A stretch of 64,000 nucleotides of DNA from Megachile rotundata (taxonomy: Eukaryota > Arthropoda > Insecta > Hymenoptera > Megachilidae): the NCBI RefSeq assembly GCF_050947335.1, contig NC_134995.1, positions 7,664,501 through 7,728,500 on the forward strand. Direction: 5' to 3'. The notes beneath the pieces were generated by a model. The model saw only the letters and a list, made by a program, of their open reading frames with translations, had not been told where the DNA came from and did not search any database. Within the stretch, counting starts at the first letter, position 1. Each line of letters starts with the position of its first letter. The position numbers were made by a program, and so were the translations under genes. Shown in pieces: positions 52,491 through 64,000 of this stretch.

Positions 52491-54330
52491 GTTATATTAG
52501 ATGTAAATGATGTGTACAGTATCGTTAAATATTATGTAACCGTATTACGCCATTTTGTGTTCACGATCCTCAGACTGTCAGGGCAAACACCTCTAACATT
52601 TTGACGAGTTTGTTATTAGTCTAACACGAATTATGTCACCACGTTTGTAGCAGATTTTGGTCTCTGAAAGACTGGGTCATTATCGAAGTGTGAGGTAATG
52701 GTTGAGTCGTATTAAACTATGCTTGCAACCTGTTCACACCATGTCCTTCAATGTCAAAATCCAACCCTTAGATGTTGCTCTTTAGCTTTTAGAAGCAGTC
52801 AATGGACAGTATTTCACGTCTGGAATTCAGTTTAACTAATAACCCAATCCAAAATATAATTTCCTTCCCAGTTAATTTCTCACGGAATAAAAATATAATA
52901 TAAATTAAGTTTGAAGTTATACCAAGTGACGAAAGCTAGCTGCACAATACAAAAAGAACGAAGCTCCAGCATCAAAATGGCGGCGCAACGGTTGGTCGAA
53001 TCCATCGCGCGCGATTCACCGGGCCAATTGCTTCGTTATCGAATCCGCTGAAGATCGAATGGAATTCGAGGGACCCCAGTTACGCGACATCCGGTCGAAT
53101 CGCGTCTGGAATCGATCTATCGGCTAGGGCTTACGCCCCCTTCTGTCCCGTCGAGGCACCGGTTTCCGGTAGCTGGTTCTATCCGCAGGAAACATCGCGG
53201 TTGCGAGGGACGTAACTCGTCACGGACCGATGGATCCCTCGTTCTATGGTTTATGAGCACATACGATGGACACACATGGCACGGGATCAATCCGAAACCT
53301 GCACAAAAATGCAGGGAAAAAGAGGACGGGGGATTATGGGAAAACGAATCGGCCGTAGGAGTTATCAGGAATACGGAGACGAGGAATAACGTAATCGGTT
53401 ATGCGTCAGTTTCGTTTTGCATTTATCATGTCGAAATGGAAGTTTTTCGCGACCGGCGTATTTGTTGGATGGATTTCTTTTTCTCGTCGATATGTTGACG
53501 GAGAAATTGAACGATCGATCATGTGCGATGAACATTTGTAATTAGATAGTTCATATGTGATGATTGTTTTTAATGGTGAATGAAGTTTAAGGCTGCAAGC
53601 ATGATAAAAGTCACAAGAATTGAAGTGTGTATAATAGAGAGAAGTGAATCGAGAGTTTAGTTTAAATTATTCATAATATTATACTGAAGATATTATTACT
53701 ATGACATGCACCCAGCAGATAAGACGCACCAGGTGCGTCGCCCAAAGACGTATCCGTCTATCAACTATTTCCAAAACATTTTAACTATCTATAATTTTGT
53801 CACTCATATAATTGTTCAACTTAACCACAAATCTCCACATTTTTAATTAGAATTTTATTAAAAATTTAGCGTTTAAGTTTCAACTTAAATTTAAGAGTGA
53901 AGCCTAAAAAAAGTTTGACCCTCAGAGATTAATGCTTCGTAATATTCTTAAATTTCAGCGTTAATTTTCTTTTACATGAACTGGTTGGTAAGTTAAAAAT
54001 AGACTTTCATACTTCACGAAGTTTATACCATCCTGTGTTCTCCTTTGGCCAAAGTTAACGTTGATATTTACTGAAGTTCACCCAAGGGAACCGTGGATTT
54101 ACCACAGTGGTTCGAGGGTGAATATAGGGTCGACTTGGTACACGTTCGATCAGTCCCACGAGAAGGAACACGAACGGTCTTTCTTCCTTATATCGCCAAC
54201 TAAGACTCGGTGTTGCTGATCTAGGTGGTGACTCGAACCCATTAAGGATTTCCTATAATAATCCAGGGAAATCAAGCAGAACTGTGGCTAATTTACAGAA
54301 TAATTCTGAACGAGATAAATTTGTATGAAG
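52491..54330. other. Unique segment with a CpG-rich island
   Basis: 52545-52690 is the relative of 47440-47590. 52970-53240 is a CpG-rich island (CAAAATGGCGGCGCAACGG, many TCGA/CGCG). 54040-54260 is GC-moderate. The plus-strand frame 53253-53498 shows no family resemblance. No gene called; intronic regulatory DNA is possible. Confidence 0.45.
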
Positions 54331-54399
54331 CTTTGTTTCATCGTTTCAGACAGCATATGTAGATCATCCTAGAAAATTGGAATAGCTGCTCAAAGGTAC

Positions 54400-55300
54400 G
54401 AAGTTTTCGGCGAATATCTCGTTTTGTGTTAGTTCTATGATGAAGATGGTTATTACGAAATTTGTAGCTTGTACAATTGTCCACAAAATAGGTCATATGA
54501 GTTTTTTTCATAGGGATGATCATTTTCATAGGAATAATTATTTTATGATGGCATATAATTTACTGATCTTTACTCGCTTCGAATAAGATACGAAACTTGC
54601 ACGATATTTAAAAAAAAAAATGGTTGCTCTTACGAAAAAAGTTCATAAGTTCTTTTTCGTAAAGAATTTCATAAGCTACAAATTTTATACTGACAGTTTT
54701 TATGATAGAATTGATAGATAATGAGATATCCTCAAATAACAAGGTATCTGAACCCCTACAGATGTTAAATGAAGGTTGAACTTGTAAGCTATCATACATG
54801 AAAATGGCTACATCTATGAAATAAACATATGAAACCTTTTTTGTAGAGAATTTTCTAAGCTATAAATCTTGTAATGACTACTTTTGTCATAGAGCTGATA
54901 GATAACGAGATATCACTAACTATGTTTTGTACTTCTGAATGTCTACAAAGATTGTAAGCATATGAAGATTGAAACCTTGTAAGCTATCGTACACAAAAAC
55001 GGTTACATGTATGAAAAAAATATATAGAACCTCTTTTGTAAAGAATTTCCTAAGGTATAATTTTCATACTATATATTTTTGTCGTAGAATTAATAGGTAA
55101 CGAGATATTCTCAACTAGACCTCTTCACTTTCGAATCTCAATAAAAATTGTCACAGTCGTATAAAAGTTAAAAATACATCAAAATGATTGCATCTACGAA
55201 AAAAATTCATATAACCTTTCTTGTACAAAATTTCCTAAGCTACCAATCTTATAATAACAATTTTTGTCGTATAATTAATGTATAACAAGATATTCGCAAA
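54400..55300. repeat. ~188-bp dispersed/tandem repeat: one inverted and four direct copies
   Basis: GAGATATC-type landmarks at about 54723, 54908, 55102 and 55288 (185, 194, 186 bp apart), each after (C/G)ATAGA..TGATAGATAA and AATTTCCTAAGCTA words. The first copy (54400-54535) is in inverted orientation (AATATCTCGTT, TTTGTAGCTTGT). Confidence 0.85.
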
Positions 55301-55431
55301 TAACGAGTACTATCCCCTGTACAATTTCCAGCAAGGTTCAGATCGGTGGGTCGTTTATACTGCGCAAATTGCCAACAAAAAACTGCACAATAATAATAAA
55401 TAACAGCAAGGAAAAGGAAAATACGAGCCAA
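55249..55431 (-). other. Open frame with signal-peptide-like start (possible kuz first exon, weak)
   Basis: ATG at 55431 opens M-A-R-I-F-L-F-L-A-V-I-Y then YYCAVFCWQFAQYK, a hydrophobic start like a signal peptide. A kuz first exon is expected on this strand with 1 nt left over at its donor. Possible GT sites in phase exist near AATT|GTACAG but are poor matches. The second half lies in the 188-bp repeat. I give this little weight. Confidence 0.15.
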
Positions 55432-55439
55432 GAATTATT

Positions 55440-58390
55440 TTAAAGAATCCTAATTTCCCAAGTCCACGAAGAGCTGTCCTTCCCCTGGGAGAATTAGCGT
55501 CGTCAGGAAGCTGGCAGGGCCATTATCGGATAAAAAGGTCCAAGATAAAAGCCAGAAAGTTGCAAACAATTCGTACGATGTGCTTAAACGCGCACCGGTG
55601 TAGAATGCCGGTCGTTTGTGAGTAGACAGTTACGGAACATCAGAAGCAGCTCAGGTTGTTCGCAAGCGTTTAAACGGTATGCATTTAGCAAAGAAACAGT
55701 TGTCGTTAAATGCGGCGACAAGGGCTTTTTAAAGGCCGCGTTGAAAATTATTAATATCGATTCGGTAAGCAGCGCGAGTTAACCACGGTAGACGATAACA
55801 GAGCGTCGGAGGAGGAATCAATTGACCCAATTCCACGTGGCGGGCCACCATTATCTAATTTAACTATTTAGGCGACCATCACTCGTACCGTCGTTCCCTT
55901 GATGAACGATGGACAGAATAATACGTTCGCGCGAACGAAACCCGAGAGTCGATATTTAATTTCTGCTAGACCTCTTCCCTGCGCGCGAAGCCATTTATAA
56001 AATGAAGGCGGAGGAAAATTGAGGGTGCGATATCGGTTTTAACATGGCAGCACCGATGTACGCGGTCTCGTAATCCATAAGAGCTTTCGTTTTGGATATC
56101 GATTTTGACGAAAGCTTAAGCTTCACGTATTACGCCGTGTTATGAAACTACCTCAGAAATTGGAAAAGGAAGAATTATGGTGGATTCCAGATTTTTATGC
56201 TATTTTTTATTTTATTGGGAACTGGTTGGCACAATTTATAATTCTATGATGTGTACATAAAGTGCAAGGCAGTTTATTTAATTTGATATAACGCGAGGCT
56301 ATGTAAGGTTTGGGTCGATCAGTTTTTGTATTTGAAAATATTTTATTTTTAATGCAGTCAATTTACAAATTTTTTAATTTACAAATTAGTTACTTTCTAA
56401 ATTTTTAAATGTATAAACTACAAAATTATACGAACTGAAAGTCCCACAAAAAAATATATAATTTCAATGACAAAATCTCGATATTTCCTTCTCCGATAAA
56501 ACCACCTTTCCCGCCACAACTGCCATTTCGCGCGCGAAACAAAATGGCCGCCCGTCAATGAAGGCAACACTCAATTTCAACGCGAACTTTAATAACACAA
56601 AATATCGCGTGTATTACATTAAATTGCTTGAGCTGCCGGTGAAACAATTTTGTAACAGTAATGAAAAGTATGTACAATGAAAAAAAGTGTGTATTTTTCG
56701 TCCATGGAACCGTCGTTCCGAGTAGCACGCATAATCCGTAATGGAGAAGAGCAGAAGTTAAGCTCGACGCAGATGAAGGCATGTTGTTAGGCACGAAGTG
56801 CGGAATGCGGTGAGAGGATTTAATTAAATTAGTTTAGAAGCACCGGATTAACATTGGTTGGCTAATTAATGTTGCGGCCAGCTGACTCCGGGAAATTACC
56901 CCCTTTTTTCCGTAATTAATCATCGTCCATTATAAGCAATCGACTGCCTCCGATTAATTTCTGATTAACTCTTTAACGAGCTATTGTTCTTTCTCGGTTT
57001 GTAAATATAATATAAAGACGTTATTGTGCAACGATTTTAATTTATGAGTCGCTCGAGAATGGCGCAGAAAAAACGATATTTGCAACGGAACAATTACTGA
57101 ACTTCATCAACTGCGTTCTTCTTTACTTAGGGAAATTAATTGAATGTCTTAAATGTAGAAATGTTTAAACTCTGCTTTGAGATATGAAAATAATGAAATG
57201 CGCGGACGAAGTGGATTATGAAGGCGATGTTTTGTGGACGTTAAATTTTAAGGTCGATGTTCAATTTTAATTTCGAATATTTGGAAATGTACAAGTTTTA
57301 TTTAAGTTTCTAATTTATAATTTTATTTAAATTTCTTATTTCAAATTTTATTTAAAATTTTATACTTGAACATCTTCCGAGATTCTGAAGTGCAAAATAG
57401 AAAATCTCTCAAACTTCCAAACGTAACATTTCAAAATATTAAAAATCTTGAAAACAGAATCTTTCAAACATTCAATTTTTTTTTTAACTTAAAAATTCGA
57501 AACCTTCGAACTTCCTAAACTTCAAGGTCCAAAATCTAGCAATTTTTTAAAGATGAAAATTGCAATTTTTTCTTGAAAAACAAATTAAACTTGAAAATTA
57601 AAATTTTATCACTTTTGAACTAAAAATCCACACTCGACCTATTTTTTCTCCACAGAATTATTTCATGTGTACACTATTTGCAACATTTATTGTTCCGCAT
57701 TAAATATTATCAGAAATGCGCTATAAAATACGTGAGCAACGACCGTTTACGATTTGATAAGTTATCGTCGAGATGACAGTCGATCCACTTGTCTCCTTTT
57801 ATGACAAGTCGAAATGTTGAGCATAGAAAATGAACAGAAACAAGAGGGGACAAATCTCGCGTTCTTGTTGCAACTGACATGCAGGCCGTGTGCTGTTTGC
57901 ATTTTCCGGTTCTACCCAATTTTCAAGCGAACCATCCACCTACGAATAAATGTGTACGCGAAACAAAATTTGCGAAATTTACTGTCTCGATCATTTTTCA
58001 CGCAAAAATTCATATATTCGACGAACGTTTAAATTTATTTGCACATCGCATATGCGATTACTGATAAATCAAATGTATGATTCTTGACGCGTTGGATGTG
58101 TGATGAAAATTTTTGCGCTTTTTAAATAATAAATACTGCTTTTTGAGGGAAATGTAAAAAGGGGTACTATTTAAATTATAAATATTCTCCGGTAAAGAAA
58201 ATAGAAAAAAAGGGAATATGTAAAGAATACTAAAATTATATGTGTGATGTACATTTTTAAATTCAATATATAATACACTGTTTATAAATTGGAAATCATG
58301 TAAGTAAAATATGAACAAAATAAATAAGGAATAGAACATACTATTGAGTATATGTTTATATACTGTATTTATTTATTTTGATGAAAATCA
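55440..58390. other. Unique segment with candidate conserved noncoding blocks
   Basis: 55440-56120 is GC-moderate with CACGTGG and CTAATTTAACTA words. 56800-57000 is rich in homeodomain-type TAAT sites (GGCTAATTAATG, CGTAATTAATCATC, CCGATTAATTTC) and an AGCTGAC word. 57190-57620 is AT-rich low-complexity. No exon seen. Confidence 0.4.
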
Positions 58391-58399
58391 ATCTTTAAG

Positions 58400-58910
58400 A
58401 AAATTCTCTTTCAAGAAAATCATCTTAAAATCTATAATTATAAATATGAAGATCGATTAAAAATTATCTTAAGAAGATTCAGTACTTAAAAATCTGAAGA
58501 CCAATGGAAAATTAATGTAGCTTAAGATTTTGTCGAAAATCATTTAGAAATTATGTTAAAAAACTCTGTAATTAAAAAAGTGAAGATCGAGTTGAAAATT
58601 GTTTAAAAATCGTCTGCAAAAATTCTGCAATTAAAAATCTTAGTATGAAGCTCAAAATCACTTAAAAATCGTCTGAAAAATTTCTGTAATTAAAAATCTT
58701 AACACCGAAACGAAAATCATCCAAAAATCATCTTAAAAATTTCTACATTTAAAAAGCTGAAATCCAAATTGAAAATCCTTTGAAAATCACCGTAAAAATT
58801 TCTGTAATTAAAAATCTTGACACCAAAGCAAAAATCATCCTAAAAATTTCTATATTTAAAAAACTGAAAATCCTTGGAAAATTATCATAAAAAATTTAGT
58901 AATTAAAAAT
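58400..58910. repeat. Degenerate ~60-bp repeat (AAAAATTTCTGTAATTAAAAATCTT)
   Basis: ATTTCTGTAATTAAAAATCTT-type words recur at about 58559, 58620, 58680 and 58797, paired with AAAATCATCC..AAAATCATC. Confidence 0.75.
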
Positions 58911-59450
58911 AAAAAAAATCAAAGACCAGCTATTTAACTAGTTTGATATTTTTATTAATTATATTTAAGTAAAAATTAAATGATCTTAAAAGAAAAATTT
59001 CAAATATGAAAACTTAAAATTGAATTTCATTTCCTTGAAATTGTAATATTAATACAATTTGATATATTGCCCGATACATAGATCATTTCTGGATGAATGG
59101 TTGTAGTAGATACGAGTTGTCGTATAATAAAAGCATCGCAACAAGAAGCATTCTCATTTCCTCAATTTTTCCTACGCAAACAAAGGTTAAATTTTCTTTT
59201 CTCATTTCCGTAACACGCGAGCAATTTCATCTCAGAAAGCAGTAACTGAACGTTTCACCATTTATTAACGGAGATAAGTTATCGTGGGCGTAATTTGCGT
59301 GCGCCGATGAAAAAAATGAAGGATGCGGTTGAGGTGTGGATATTGATTTTAATGGACGTATTATTGATACTTTATTGATATTTAAGAATGTGTAAGAGGG
59401 TTGTGTGATGGTTTGGAGGTTTGTATGTAGGGAGATTGAATTTGGTTGAG
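58911..59450. other. Unique AT-rich segment
   Basis: No gene seen. Confidence 0.4.
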
Positions 59451-59454
59451 AATT

Positions 59455-60335
59455 TTATTGTGGAAATTTGGAGAATTTGAGGATATGAGGAGTGAGACAT
59501 TTGGCGAGTTGAAAATTTGGGGGTTTCAACATTTGATAATTTGGGAATTTAGGAAATTGGGGTTTTGAAAAATTGGGGCGTTGAGAGATTGGGGATTTGA
59601 GAATTTGGGAATTTGAGAAATTGGGGATTTGAGAATTTAGGATTTTGTGAAATTGGGAATTTGAGAAATTGGGGATTTGAGAGATTGGGGATTTCAGAAT
59701 TTGGGGCTTTGAGAAATTGGAAACATAAGAGATTGGGGATTTCAGAATTTGGGAATTTAGTAAATTGGGGATTTGAGAAATTGGGGCGTTGAGAGATGGG
59801 GAATTTGAGAATTTTGGGATTTGAGAAATTGGGAATTTGAGAAATTGGAAACATGAGAGTTTGGGGATTTCAGAATTTGGGAATTTAGTAAATTGGGGAT
59901 TTGAGGAATTGGGGCATTGAGAGATGGGGAATTTGAGAATTTTGGGATTTGAGAAATTGGGAATTTGAGAATTTGGAAACATGAGAGATTTGGGATTTCA
60001 GAATTTGGGAATTTAGTGAATTGGGAATTTGAGAAATTGGGGCGATGAAAGATTGGGAATTTGAGAATTTTGGGATTTGAGAAATTGGGAATTTGAGAAT
60101 TTGGAGATTTGAGAAATTGGGGATCTGAGAAATTGGGGATTTGAGAATTTGGGGATTTGAGCAACTGATACTTTGGAAATTTGAGATCTCAACATTTGTG
60201 ATGTGAGGAATTTGGCAATTTGAAAACTTGAAAATTTGGAGATTTAACAATTTCATAATTTGGAACTCTGGGAACTTGAAAATTTCTAAACTTCCGTATC
60301 TAATCATTTGAGAACTTAAAAATTTGAGGTATTAA
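59455..60335. repeat. TTTGAGAAATTGGGGATTTGAGA minisatellite
   Basis: Words GAGAAATTGGGAATTTGAG in a higher-order unit of about 130-135 bp (GAGATTGGGGATTTCAGAATT recurs near 59729, 59858 and 59985). Minus-strand frames with peptide words SQIPNFSNPKILKFP are repeat-derived. Confidence 0.92.
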
Positions 60336-60750
60336 CAATAGATAAGAATGTTAAAACTTAATATTCAGATAAACACAACAAGATATACGATAGTCCTCCG
60401 ATGATTTACCAGCAAGTCATATGCTCATGTACCTACGTACCTATCTCGTGCAGTTACTTGCCGACCTTGCAGTCGAAGTGACGCGAATTGCGTGCACGAT
60501 TTATCGTCCTAGAATCGAGCGTGCGAATGGTTACACGAATGGACGCTTTGAGACACTGGGTAAAGGTACATTCCTTCCAGCAAACGTCAAACTTGCTTTA
60601 TTGCACGACATTACACGGAAAGAATAAGAGTCTTTCAATCTATTCGAGCTGACACTAATTTATGTTGAGAAAAAGTCAGCGGTGTAACAGGAAAACATGC
60701 TACGAACCAGGGAAATATATTCTGTTAGGGAAACATGGATATTTAGTTGA
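60336..60750. other. Unique segment between arrays
   Basis: 60380-60640 is GC-moderate. The plus-strand frame 60421-60627 has no recognised family. Confidence 0.4.
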
Positions 60751-60754
60751 AAAA

Positions 60755-61615
60755 AGTACACTCAATATATTGCCAGAGATGGGTATATTGCATATGACAA
60801 TAGTTATATTGCCAGAGGTGGGTATATTACATATGTCTCTTGCTATATTGCCATAAATGTGCATATTTTATATGACATTAGTTATACTGCCATAAATGAG
60901 TGCATTGTATATGACACTTATTATATTGCAATGGAAGAACATATTGTATACGACACTTGTTATATTGCCATGGAAGAGTATATTGTACATGACACTAGTT
61001 ATATTGCCATAAATGTGCATATTCTATATGACAGTACTTATATTGCCATAGATGAATATATTATACATGACAGTTGTTATATTGCAATGAAATAGCATAC
61101 TGTACATGACACTTGTTATATTGCCATGGAAGAGTATATTGTACATGACACTTGTTATATTGCCATGGAAGAGTATATTGTACATGACACTTGTTATATT
61201 GCAAAGGATGAGCATATTGTATATGACACTAGTTATATTGCCATGGATGAGCATATTGTATATGACACTTGTTATATTGCAAAGGAAGAGCATATTGTAC
61301 ATGACACTTGTTATATTGCCATGGAAGAGTATATTGTACATGACACTAGTTATATTGCCATAGATGAGTATATTATACATGACATTTGTTATATTGCCAT
61401 AAATGTGTATATTCTACATGCCAGTAGATATATTACCATAGATGGTTATATTGTACATGACTCTTGCTATATTGCCATAAATATGCATATTGTACAAAAC
61501 ACTAGTTATATTGCCATAGATGGTTATATTGTACATGACTCTTGTTATATTGCCATAAATATATATATTATACAAAACACTAATTATATTGCTATAAAGA
61601 ATTCAAAAAATGTTG
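60755..61615. repeat. 39-bp tandem repeat with open frames
   Basis: About 22 units of 39 bp such as TTGCCATGGAAGAGTATATT plus GTACATGACACTTGTTATA. 39 is a multiple of three, so plus-strand frames stay open (61126-61623, 13-residue word IAMEEYIVHDTCY) and a minus frame too. Considered non-coding. Confidence 0.92.
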
Positions 61616-62440
61616 CACCTTAACAATTTACCAAACCTAACTTTTTAAACTTAAAACTGCATAAATTCAAGCAAAATAAAATTCACACAAAATGAAACCC
61701 AAATCTCCCCAAAATTCGAACTCCCTCGTATACTAACCCAAAGAAACATTATCCAAAACGAAAGAATATTCTACGCATTCGTGAAACACATTCGCCTCAA
61801 CAGCTTGCACATAAATTTGCATCGGTACTGTGCTCCGTAAGCGTTTTAGCGACGCTGATAAGATTTACGCTTTTGCTGCGACCATTTCGCGTATTTAAGC
61901 TCTTAATCGTATAGTTGAAGACACGAGGATTACCCAAAGACTGTTCGATCTCTTCTACTCTAGTCACATTTGGGTAAAGGATGTCTGCGAGCGTTGAAGA
62001 CCTTAGAGAATTTCTGACAACTAATGAGATTTAGAATAGTTTCGTCAGAGACGTGTTGAAGACGTCTTTCGGAGAAATTGCTGCTTCTAAAATGAAGACG
62101 TTTAACAAAAATTTGTTTATACTACGAAATTTTGGTTATTAAGGTTATTAAGATTTTTAAGGTTTTATTATTAAGCTTATTAAGGATTATTAAGCTTATT
62201 AAGTCTTTGTACTTATTTGTTTTACAAACTTGTTCATTTACAAAATGGATGAACAGAGAAGTTCAATGAAATGCATGTACGTGACAAATATACATATCTT
62301 GCATTTAATACAAATAGTAAATAAATGAAAATATATATTCATATTTTGTAAATATATAATAAATAAATATATGTATATCCAACCAATCTATTTATTTCAA
62401 TTTTCTATAAGATCGAAGAGATATGTGATGTGCCACACTG
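61616..62440. other. Unique AT-rich segment
   Basis: Contains short (TTATTAAG)n words at 62148-62205 and TA-rich DNA at 62330-62380. No gene seen. Confidence 0.4.
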
Positions 62441-62462
62441 AGCGTAAGAGTATAGAGGTTTA

Positions 62463-62656
62463 ATATGCGCGCGCAGACGCGAGAAGCATAATGGCGGAGC
62501 GCGCTTAATCCTCGCGCTCTGATTGGTCCGCGTTTTTCCTTAATAATTCAAAACCGAAGCTTCAAACCCCATTTTTGCAAATGGAAAATTTATTCAGAAT
62601 CACGTCAGCTATCTCCCATTTCAGGGACCTACATTACTTGTGAGACACGTTGTATA
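62463..62656 (+). mobile_element. Diverged solo end of a related transposon
   Basis: CTCGCGCTCTGATTGGTC, TTCCTTAATAATTCAAAAC, TTCAGAATCACGTCAGCTA and GGGACCTAC..TTGTGAGACACGTTGTAT align in order with the last 190 bp of the right TIR at 51840-52032. About 70-75% similar by eye. No transposase or partner TIR is visible nearby. Confidence 0.8.
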
Positions 62657-62669
62657 GAAACATAAAGGA

Positions 62670-62910
62670 AATAAATTATATAAACCATTTCTTTTTCATG
62701 TATTTTATTACATTTTATTTTATAAGAAAAATATATTATACATATATTAATTGTTTTTACATGTTTGACATATTTTATGTGCTTCATTATATTTTATGTT
62801 TTATATTATATTGTAATATGTACTTTATTATATTTTATTTTATGAGACAAGTATAATATACATATATTGATTGTTTTTACATATTTCACATATTTTATGT
62901 ACTTTGAGTA
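62670..62910. repeat. AT-rich tandem duplication (~123 bp, 2 copies)
   Basis: ACATATATTGATTGTTTTTAC and ACATATATTAATTGTTTTTAC, with TTATTTTAT(A/G)AGA before and CATATTTTATGT after, at about 62738 and 62861. Confidence 0.8.
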
Positions 62911-64000
62911 TGTGTCTAACTTTACGTAACTATAATACATAGTATATATGCAATATTTTATTACGTAACAGTAGAAAATAACTAAATTGCACCAAGCAAC
63001 GTTACACTCAGCAAATTTATAGAAACGCGAACAAATCCGATATCGATCTCGACTAATTAACGCACATGCCACCTTAGCAACGAATACAACGATGAATCAT
63101 GCATTGTATGTACATACATAAGCTCGTTAGCGACTTAATTCGTGTTATTAAGAACGTGATACGTCTTGAAATACAATGTGCAGTTTCATATGCTAAGAAT
63201 GCATTGTCTGTTATCTTTGCTAGCCTTTGTCCGAGTTCTGATAGTTGCATAATTGTTTGAATATAGTACAAGGAAAAAATAATATGTGAGAAGATATGCT
63301 GCTGATATACTTCGTGTTTCGTATAATGAGGTTAGTTACAGTCGTTCCTTTTGTTTGCTCAGAGTCTTGAATTTTTATTGTTGCGTTTACGAGCTTGTTT
63401 GAATTGTTAAGTGACTTTGAAATATTCGGAGTGTGATAACCTCTTGTGATATAAAAATTGTTTTAGAACAAATGAACAATTTAAAATCATTTACTACTTT
63501 AAAATAACTTGAAGTTCAATGACTTGTATTTACTTTTTTAAATAGTTTACATTGTTGTATAATTTATATTAGTTTCTTGTATTAATAGTTTAACAATTAG
63601 TGAAAGACGATTGTTTTAAAAAATGATCCAAAAATAATTATTTGAAAAATTGTTGACAAAAATAATTACTTGAAGCATTGCTGAAAAAAAAATTATTTCT
63701 AAAATTGTTCAAAAAAATAATTATTTGAAAAATTGTTGAAACGATAATTTTTTTTTAGCATATTAATATACTTTTGATTGTTTAATATATAATTTTACAA
63801 GGTTAATGTATCTGCATAGCATTTGTTATTAACTCAATTTATCCAAACAAAAAAAAGTTTAATTTATTGATAGAGATTAATTTAAGTACCACAATTTCAC
63901 GGAACTTTTTCGATAAATTTAAGTAAGACGGAAAACAAACTTGATCACCTGCTTATTTTTAATTGAGTGTTTCCTCGAATTATTTCCGGAAGTGGTAACG
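62911..64000. other. Right end of window, no gene recognised
   Basis: Unique AT-rich DNA with (TAATTATTTGAAAAATTGTTG)-type words at 63640-63750. A kuz first exon could lie beyond the window. Confidence 0.4.

Noticed and set aside
59455..60307. Overlapping minus-strand frames up to 175 codons
   Set aside because: Product of the GAGAAATTGGGG array; several frames open at once.
61126..61623. 165-codon frame (IAMEEYIVHDTCY word)
   Set aside because: Product of the 39-bp repeat.

Overview
The window looks like AT-rich nuclear DNA from an insect. A bee, ant or wasp (Hymenoptera) is my best guess, not a certainty. Spliced genes use GT..AG introns, the two protein genes match insect families, interstitial TTAGG-type repeats occur at 19.3-19.6 kb, and the long introns are full of minisatellites. 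No prokaryotic, CRISPR or viral features were seen.

Layout. Positions 1-1334 (+) hold the last coding exon of Hem/Kette (NCKAP1, a WAVE-complex subunit), followed by a 3' UTR with AATAAA signals near 1861. A gap of about 6.5 kb follows, with two CTCF-like motifs and a perfect hairpin. From about 8.4 to 38.8 kb, on the minus strand and convergent with Hem, lies Kuzbanian/ADAM10, the membrane metalloprotease of Notch signalling. I could place 14 coding exons with compatible splice phases. They run from the prodomain (38.5-38.76 kb) through the cysteine-switch and furin region, the metalloprotease (HEIGHNFGSPHD, split by an intron), the disintegrin and cysteine-rich domains and the transmembrane segment, to a Gly/Pro/His-rich tail. 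The signal-peptide exon is not securely found and probably lies beyond 38.76 kb, perhaps outside the window. Two features suggest alternative products: a 75-nt intron that stays open in frame, and an extra GC-rich terminal exon at 8446-8511.

The kuz introns and upstream region (12-64 kb) hold about thirty tandem arrays with units from about 8 to 300 bp. Several have units that are multiples of three (15, 27, 39, 78 bp) and so give long ORFs that are probably not genes. Arrays of AAATTCCC or GGGATCTAGGGAAATT words are strongly strand-biased.

The main mobile element is a 4304-bp Tc1/mariner-superfamily transposon at 47727-52030. It encodes an intact 354-aa transposase with a DD41D triad, has inverted repeats of about 0.81 and 1.2 kb, and carries a repeated subterminal motif. 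It inserted in a 188-bp tandem repeat, whose other copies serve as an empty site and show a 2-bp TA target duplication. A diverged solo end of a related element is at 62.46-62.66 kb. A MITE-like inverted repeat sits inside the transposon and has a relative at 42.4-42.66 kb.
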